NCBI GenBank assembly: GCA_019915135.1
Contig: JAHLMK010000021.1
Location: 558,001-622,000 of the forward strand
Direction of reading: 5' to 3'
Origin: Strobilurus pachycystidiatus
Lineage: Eukaryota > Basidiomycota > Agaricomycetes > Agaricales > Physalacriaceae
Length of the DNA: 64,000 bases
Positions within the stretch are counted from its first letter, which is position 1. Every line of letters begins with the position of its first letter. Both the position numbers and the translations under genes were made by a program. This document shows positions 61,001-64,000 of this stretch, one piece after another. The notes under the pieces were generated by a model. That model did not search any database, was not told where the DNA came from, and worked only from the letters and a program-made list of their open reading frames with translations.

Positions 61001-62025
61001 CCGAGTTATCTTGGATATACAGACGAGAAATCGTCAGATTACACGGGCTTCCATCGTCGATCGTGAGCGATCGGGACTCGAAATTCACCTCGAAATGGTG
61101 GCGCGAGCTGCATAGGATTCTAGGAGCGCGCCTCCTGATGTCGACATCCTTTCACCCTCAGACGGACGGACTCACAGAGCGGACTAATCGCTCAATAGGA
61201 CAGATATTCCGTACCATGGTACACGCGAACCAGAAGGACTGGTTGGACAAAGTCGACCTGGCAGAGTTTGCCATAAACGCGAGTATCAGTAGTACGACTC
61301 GATATGCCCCATTCGAACTCAACGGCGGATATATGCCCTCAATGATGAGGGAGATGCGAAGTGCTGAGACAGCGCCCAGAGCGATAAAAGAGTTCGCTAA
61401 GAACGCGCTATTGAATCTAGCAGAGGCCCATGATGCAATTATCGAGAGTCGAGTATTTCAGACTCATCATGCAAATAGACGCCGCTCCGAAGAGCCAGAA
61501 ATAAAGGTCGGAGACCTTGTGTATTTGAGTACTAAGAACTTGAACCTTCCCAAAGGAAGGGCGCGAAAACTATGCCCTAAGTATGTAGGACCATATAAGG
61601 TGGCCGAATGTTGGCCTAGCACATCTACATACAAATTAGAGCTGCCTACAGCTCTCGCGGAGAGAAGGATATATCCCACTTTCCATGTGGGATTACTAAG
61701 GCCATACTACGCGAACGACGACGCGCTGTTCCCTAACAGAGCAACACCGGAACCATACGATTTTGGGGCGCCAGACGACGCCGAATGGTTCGTAGACGAG
61801 ATCATTGGCCATCGATGGATGGCAGATGGCACTATCGAAGTCGAGGTTCGCTGGAGTCTGGGAGACACCACTTGGGAACCTCTGGATAAAGAAATCAACA
61901 AGCTAGAAGCGCTAGACCGCTATCTGGAAATCCAAGGTGTAAAGACACCTTCCAAACTGCATAAGAAGGACCACACTGTGGTGGTCGCAGACAAGGCGAA
62001 GAAACATAAGCGCCGGAGGAGATAG
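57760..62025 (+). CDS. pol: Retrotransposon pol: RT, RNase H, integrase, chromodomain
   Basis: Open frame of about 1,420 codons in the same frame as the protease remnant but after an in-frame TGA (57739). It begins with two tandem 56-codon units (57760 and 57928). RT follows: PMLCIPKKDGRLRTVVDCRK, KIDLSDAYEQ, FQRLM and active-site YLDD at 59311-59322. RNase H has CDASATGVGAMYGQG, the E in FEQETLAILEAL and ITDHRAL. Integrase has the HHCC finger (HEALGHFGAQRT, CKSCTNC) and the D-D-E core (IGMDFIGPFP, VSDRDSKFTS, FHPQTDGLTERTNRS). The C-terminus has a chromodomain: EWFVDEIIGHRW, VEVRWSLGDTTWEPL. The chromodomain would target integration to modified chromatin. All catalytic residues are present, so pol could be active if expressed. 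Confidence 0.93.
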   Translation, partial: TSVEEVADEESENEIRAMRSRALPSDAPLLMKEGEYEEWRKKPPEAMKRRRQGKKRTSLEEVEDEESERENRDMKNRALPDDAPLLMKDNEFAEWRRITPQSGVKTPKRGNKGKQKQPFAKPQETTERTPEREYCQPTSSRVKVEDLRTDEDDNRHEEEHHRDQIPIPKESEEPSLERRFWDRPVPAVEMAWPYDPRMPTEWNSVVGALWDNGVAQTYPRTSGGKDLKKRSNPNMTYNYVQREYEPSIVEPLWSSHKTYNNPKHREAIRRMMTIAPDLGQDETTRSIARSIRANERRNVHKEYKKPPWKPTVDKGKRKAKCSDDDIPALREKWYAEYEELLNGVPESMPPFREINHEIHLIDEQKRYQYHLPRCPHSLRDELREKIDKYTRAGWWKPATASQAAPMLCIPKKDGRLRTVVDCRKRNDNTVKDVTPMPDQEAIREDVARGKYRSKIDLSDAYEQVRVLLEHVDKTAFATTFGTFVSMVMQQGDCNAPATFQRLMTAIFRDYIGVFMHVYLDDIFIYSDSIEEHEEHIHIVLELLRKNALYLKRAKCELYAAEVDCLGHMIDHKGLHADGDKLARIREWRTPRSYHDIQRFVGLVQYLATFLPDLSAYTGPLLGMTHNGNVFNWRPIHQRCFDMIKHICCKTAILKPINYGSEEPIWIICDASATGVGAMYGQGPTWQTCRPAGFMSRKFTNAQQHYRVFEQETLAILEALMKWEDKLIGYPIRIITDHRALEFFKTQLRLSPRQMRWMDYLSRFNCDISYVKGEDNKVADCLSRYYENDTWEDAHPMNEYVHADVRIDPTGEDLPVDRYHEVNSHDVEIRAMREQELRRSSRIKERQELRDVEAQEMNDARETTVAAPSVQRAPTVVERESVASKTGDMTLGESISLPPGEEGLPPLKDEFAEAIKASYDQDELFVKIMATPESFPTFRVEDGFVWTQNAFGHEVLCIPKGKLGKKSIRGAILEQAHEALGHFGAQRTSEYIRRKYWWSRLVPDTREFCKSCTNCQQAKGSNKAPQGKLHTLPIPTKPWDSIGMDFIGPFPEVKGFNYLWVVVCRMTSMVHLIPVHTKMKASELSWIYRREIVRLHGLPSSIVSDRDSKFTSKWWRELHRILGARLLMSTSFHPQTDGLTERTNRSIGQIFRTMVHANQKDWLDKVDLAEFAINASISSTTRYAPFELNGGYMPSMMREMRSAETAPRAIKEFAKNALLNLAEAHDAIIESRVFQTHHANRRRSEEPEIKVGDLVYLSTKNLNLPKGRARKLCPKYVGPYKVAECWPSTSTYKLELPTALAERRIYPTFHVGLLRPYYANDDALFPNRATPEPYDFGAPDDAEWFVDEIIGHRWMADGTIEVEVRWSLGDTTWEPLDKEINKLEALDRYLEIQGVKTPSKLHKKDHTVVVADKAKKHKRRRR

Positions 62026-62135
62026 CGGAATAGACGCTGGCGTCAATTGGACACATGGTAATGTGTCGTAAATGATCGGGACTTATAGAACTTAGACCCC
62101 GACCACGACGACGAAAATTTTCGTCCGAATACCAG
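62026..62135 (+). promoter_or_regulatory. pol-ORF3 spacer with two strong hairpins
   Basis: 62050-62067 forms GACACAT-GGTA-ATGTGTC. 62110-62125 is the perfect palindrome GACGAAAATTTTCGTC just before the ORF3 start. They may act as RNA structures for translation or separation of ORF3. Confidence 0.5.
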
Positions 62136-64000
62136 ATGTCTAACGAAAACAACAACTCCCGTTGGAGTTCTGGTTGGGGGGGTAGAGGCCAGTCTGGCCA
62201 AAATCCCGCCGATTCGAACTCGGCAAACAATCAAAATCGGCCACTGGACCAAGCCAACAGAGCATGGGGACAAGCTCCCCCTAGTTGGCAAGGACCGGCT
62301 CCGCCCACGCCTTGGGCAGCGCAGCAGCCGTACCAAAACTGGCAAGGACAACCGACCTATATGCCGTATTCAACCGCCCGCACGGACACAATGGCGCCTC
62401 CGTACGGGCAATACCCGGTTCCCATTCCCGGTCCATTCGCGATGGGACCAAACGCGCCAAATAACGAAGACTCCCAATGGGAGTCAGAACGCAGATTCGC
62501 TGGTCTAGAAGACCTACCAGGAAGAGGACCTCGCGGCGGACCGACGGTCAACCGTGGCGCGATCATAGACGGACCAGCACAGCCCTCGGGATCCTTCAAC
62601 AACCCACGATCTGGGTTGGGATCCTATCATAGCTCCCACAATAGGCACCAAGGAAGAGGGAGTTCAAGATACCACCCCGCGAGACGTGACGCGGGACGGT
62701 TCCTAGATTCCTCGTCGGATAGCCAGAGCTCAAGCTCGAGGAAAGGAAAGAGACGAGCGACCTCACAAGAGGTCGAAGAACAGCAGCGAGAGATAGAACG
62801 CCAACGAGAATTGGCGGAAGATGCACGTATCGAGGATCGACGACGCGAGGTCGAAAGGGAACCATTCGTCAGAGGCGTTCCATCGCACGTCCTCGACGAC
62901 CCCCAATTCCAGAGCGCCGTCGAAGACCTCTACCGCTCGCAGTATCTGCAGCATGACGAGGAACTAGCACGGCAAGAACAGGAAGCCGAACGTTTTGCAG
63001 AGCAACAACGGCTAGAGCGGATTATCGCGGATTCTCAGAGAATGTTACAAGAGGCACAAGCAGGCCTAGAAAGATTGAAGAGACCTCGAGGATCCCCACC
63101 TCAGCAAGGGGAGGCCAAACGCGTGAAACACGGCCATATGCCCAGTGGGGGGGGGACGACGTCGGCTCCACGAAGGGAGCCAAACACTCAGGTCCAGCCA
63201 GAACCTTCCACATCGTTAGCACCAGGAACGACACCGGCTCCTCGTAGGGAGCCAAACCTTCAGGTCCAACCCGGACCTTCAACATCAGTAGCACCACGCG
63301 CCACAGCGCGGGACGCCCTGGCTCCTACCAGACCCATACCGGCCCCGTATATGGCAGACGTCAATATGACAGGGCCAGAGATGGAGGCGAGGCCGATGAT
63401 CAAGGCCAAAAAGACGACATCGGCTCCAGAAACGGAGCCTAAAGTCAAGCGGGTCAGTACGACTGGGACACCACGACGGATCCCATCTGCACCCGAACTG
63501 GTGCAACGGCGGTTTTACCTTACAAGTGTCGACAGGGAGATCTTCCCTGATAGCTTCCCAGACACTGAAAGTCGAATCGCTCGACTATATCGAGAGGCGA
63601 TGCCTGCAGAGAATCCACCCACCGAGGCGGAGATATATCAACAGATGCTGAACGAGTATGAGGATCAGCACGAAGCAGATACTAATCTGCATGTCCCAGA
63701 CGAAGGAGAGTGGAGCGACGCCGCCGACGAGTCTGACTACGAAGACTCACAATTGAGTCATAAGGATAAGAAGTCGCGCAAGAAAAAGGACGAGCCATTG
63801 GTTCAGATGGAAATCGAAGCCGACGACGACGAGAAAGAGCGGCGCCGTAAGGAGCGCCATAACGCACGAGTAGAGGAGGTCGCGGGACTTCGGTTCCGCC
63901 AGGCCATGAACCGGTATCGCAACCAACCTGGTCGTATGCCCAATGGCCTTAATAGAGTAACCATCGATGGCATGGTTCAACGGGATAACTTCCTTTGGGG
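62136..64000 (+). CDS. Extra retrotransposon ORF3, unknown function, open at window end
   Basis: The frame from ATG 62136 has no stop to base 64000, at least 621 codons, on the element's strand and downstream of pol. The N-terminus is rich in Asn, Gln, Gly, Trp and Pro (SNENNNSRWSSGWGGRGQSG; PPYGQYPVPIPGPFAMGPN). A Ser/Arg part follows, then a long charged coiled coil (EEQQREIERQRELAEDARIE ... LARQEQEAERFAEQQRLERI). Two 24-codon repeats start at 63164 and 63236 (SAPRREPNTQVQPEPSTS and PAPRREPNLQVQPGPSTS). A folded-looking part (FYLTSVDREIFPDSFPDTES ... AEIYQQMLNEYEDQ) and an acidic then basic stretch come last. No known domain. It could be a structural or RNA-binding partner. Alternatively, it could be the gag of a second element joined end to end, but no LTR lies between. 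Confidence 0.7.
   Translation, partial: MSNENNNSRWSSGWGGRGQSGQNPADSNSANNQNRPLDQANRAWGQAPPSWQGPAPPTPWAAQQPYQNWQGQPTYMPYSTARTDTMAPPYGQYPVPIPGPFAMGPNAPNNEDSQWESERRFAGLEDLPGRGPRGGPTVNRGAIIDGPAQPSGSFNNPRSGLGSYHSSHNRHQGRGSSRYHPARRDAGRFLDSSSDSQSSSSRKGKRRATSQEVEEQQREIERQRELAEDARIEDRRREVEREPFVRGVPSHVLDDPQFQSAVEDLYRSQYLQHDEELARQEQEAERFAEQQRLERIIADSQRMLQEAQAGLERLKRPRGSPPQQGEAKRVKHGHMPSGGGTTSAPRREPNTQVQPEPSTSLAPGTTPAPRREPNLQVQPGPSTSVAPRATARDALAPTRPIPAPYMADVNMTGPEMEARPMIKAKKTTSAPETEPKVKRVSTTGTPRRIPSAPELVQRRFYLTSVDREIFPDSFPDTESRIARLYREAMPAENPPTEAEIYQQMLNEYEDQHEADTNLHVPDEGEWSDAADESDYEDSQLSHKDKKSRKKKDEPLVQMEIEADDDEKERRRKERHNARVEEVAGLRFRQAMNRYRNQPGRMPNGLNRVTIDGMVQRDNFLW

Larger units (their letters stand above)
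53174..64000 (+). mobile_element. Ty3/Gypsy chromovirus, 3' end off window
   Basis: LTR retrotransposon on the plus strand. It starts TGTAAGG at 53174 inside a host exon. The LTR and leader occupy about 300 bases, and no 3' LTR is in the window. It encodes gag-protease (53472-57741, interrupted), pol with RT, RNase H, integrase and a C-terminal chromodomain (about 57760-62025), and a third ORF (62136 to beyond 64000). The chromodomain places it in the chromoviruses. The 5' LTR end and primer-binding site could not be fixed without the 3' LTR. Confidence 0.9.

Overview
This window looks like accessory-rich nuclear DNA of a mushroom-forming basidiomycete (Agaricomycetes). Genes are cut by many 45-60 base GT-AG introns. 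The gene families also fit: F-box/zinc-ribbon proteins, a GH28 endopolygalacturonase, an eqolisin peptidase, P450s, an adenylation-thiolation-thioesterase enzyme and a chromodomain Ty3/Gypsy retrotransposon. Organism and exon boundaries are inferred from sequence alone.

Layout. 1-2121 (-): 3' truncated berberine-bridge-type FAD oxidase. 2.1-6.3 kb: nothing convincing. 6.3-8.2 (+): RING E3 ligase. 9.6-11.4 (+): secreted endopolygalacturonase. 11.9-12.7 (+): RRM-like, probably mitochondrial protein. 13.0-14.6 (-): seven-TM receptor-like protein. 15.7-16.5 (-): single-pass membrane protein. 16.8-17.95 (-): broken kinase-like gene. 18.1-19.2 (+): gene made by fusion of two tandem copies. 20.4-21.1 (+): small protein with a hydrophobic tail. 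21.3-22.2 (-): eqolisin. 22.8-24.8 (-) and 25.5-27.1 (-): two F-box proteins. 27.8-28.3 (+): gutted FAD monooxygenase. 28.7-31.2: DNA transposon without transposase. 32.1-34.0 (+): P450. 34.3-36.2 (-): Apn2-type AP endonuclease, divergent from a ubiquitin E2 at 36.3-37.3 (+). 37.7-38.6 (+): unknown nuclear-type protein. 38.7-40.0 (+): best copy of the kinase-like family. 40-45 kb: gene-poor, with a MITE and a perfect inverted repeat. 45.0-46.1 (-): third kinase-like copy, frameshifted. 48.5-52.4 (+): A-T-TE NRPS-like enzyme. 52.7-53.2 (+): third copy of the 18 kb family, cut by the retrotransposon LTR. 53.2 to the window end (+): chromovirus with gag-protease, pol and a large extra ORF3.

How parts fit. 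The polygalacturonase and eqolisin are secreted degradative enzymes. The P450, A-T-TE enzyme and FAD oxidase are separate specialised-metabolism genes and do not form a tight cluster. Apn2 and the E2 share a 128-base divergent promoter. Much of the rest is young duplication and decay: a three-copy kinase-like family with two broken copies, a three-copy family of unknown function, and four kinds of mobile DNA. The most unusual object is the retrotransposon. Its protease is broken by an inverted 87-base copy of its own integrase region, it carries an extra ORF, and its RNA (coding parts included) is packed with short perfect hairpins.
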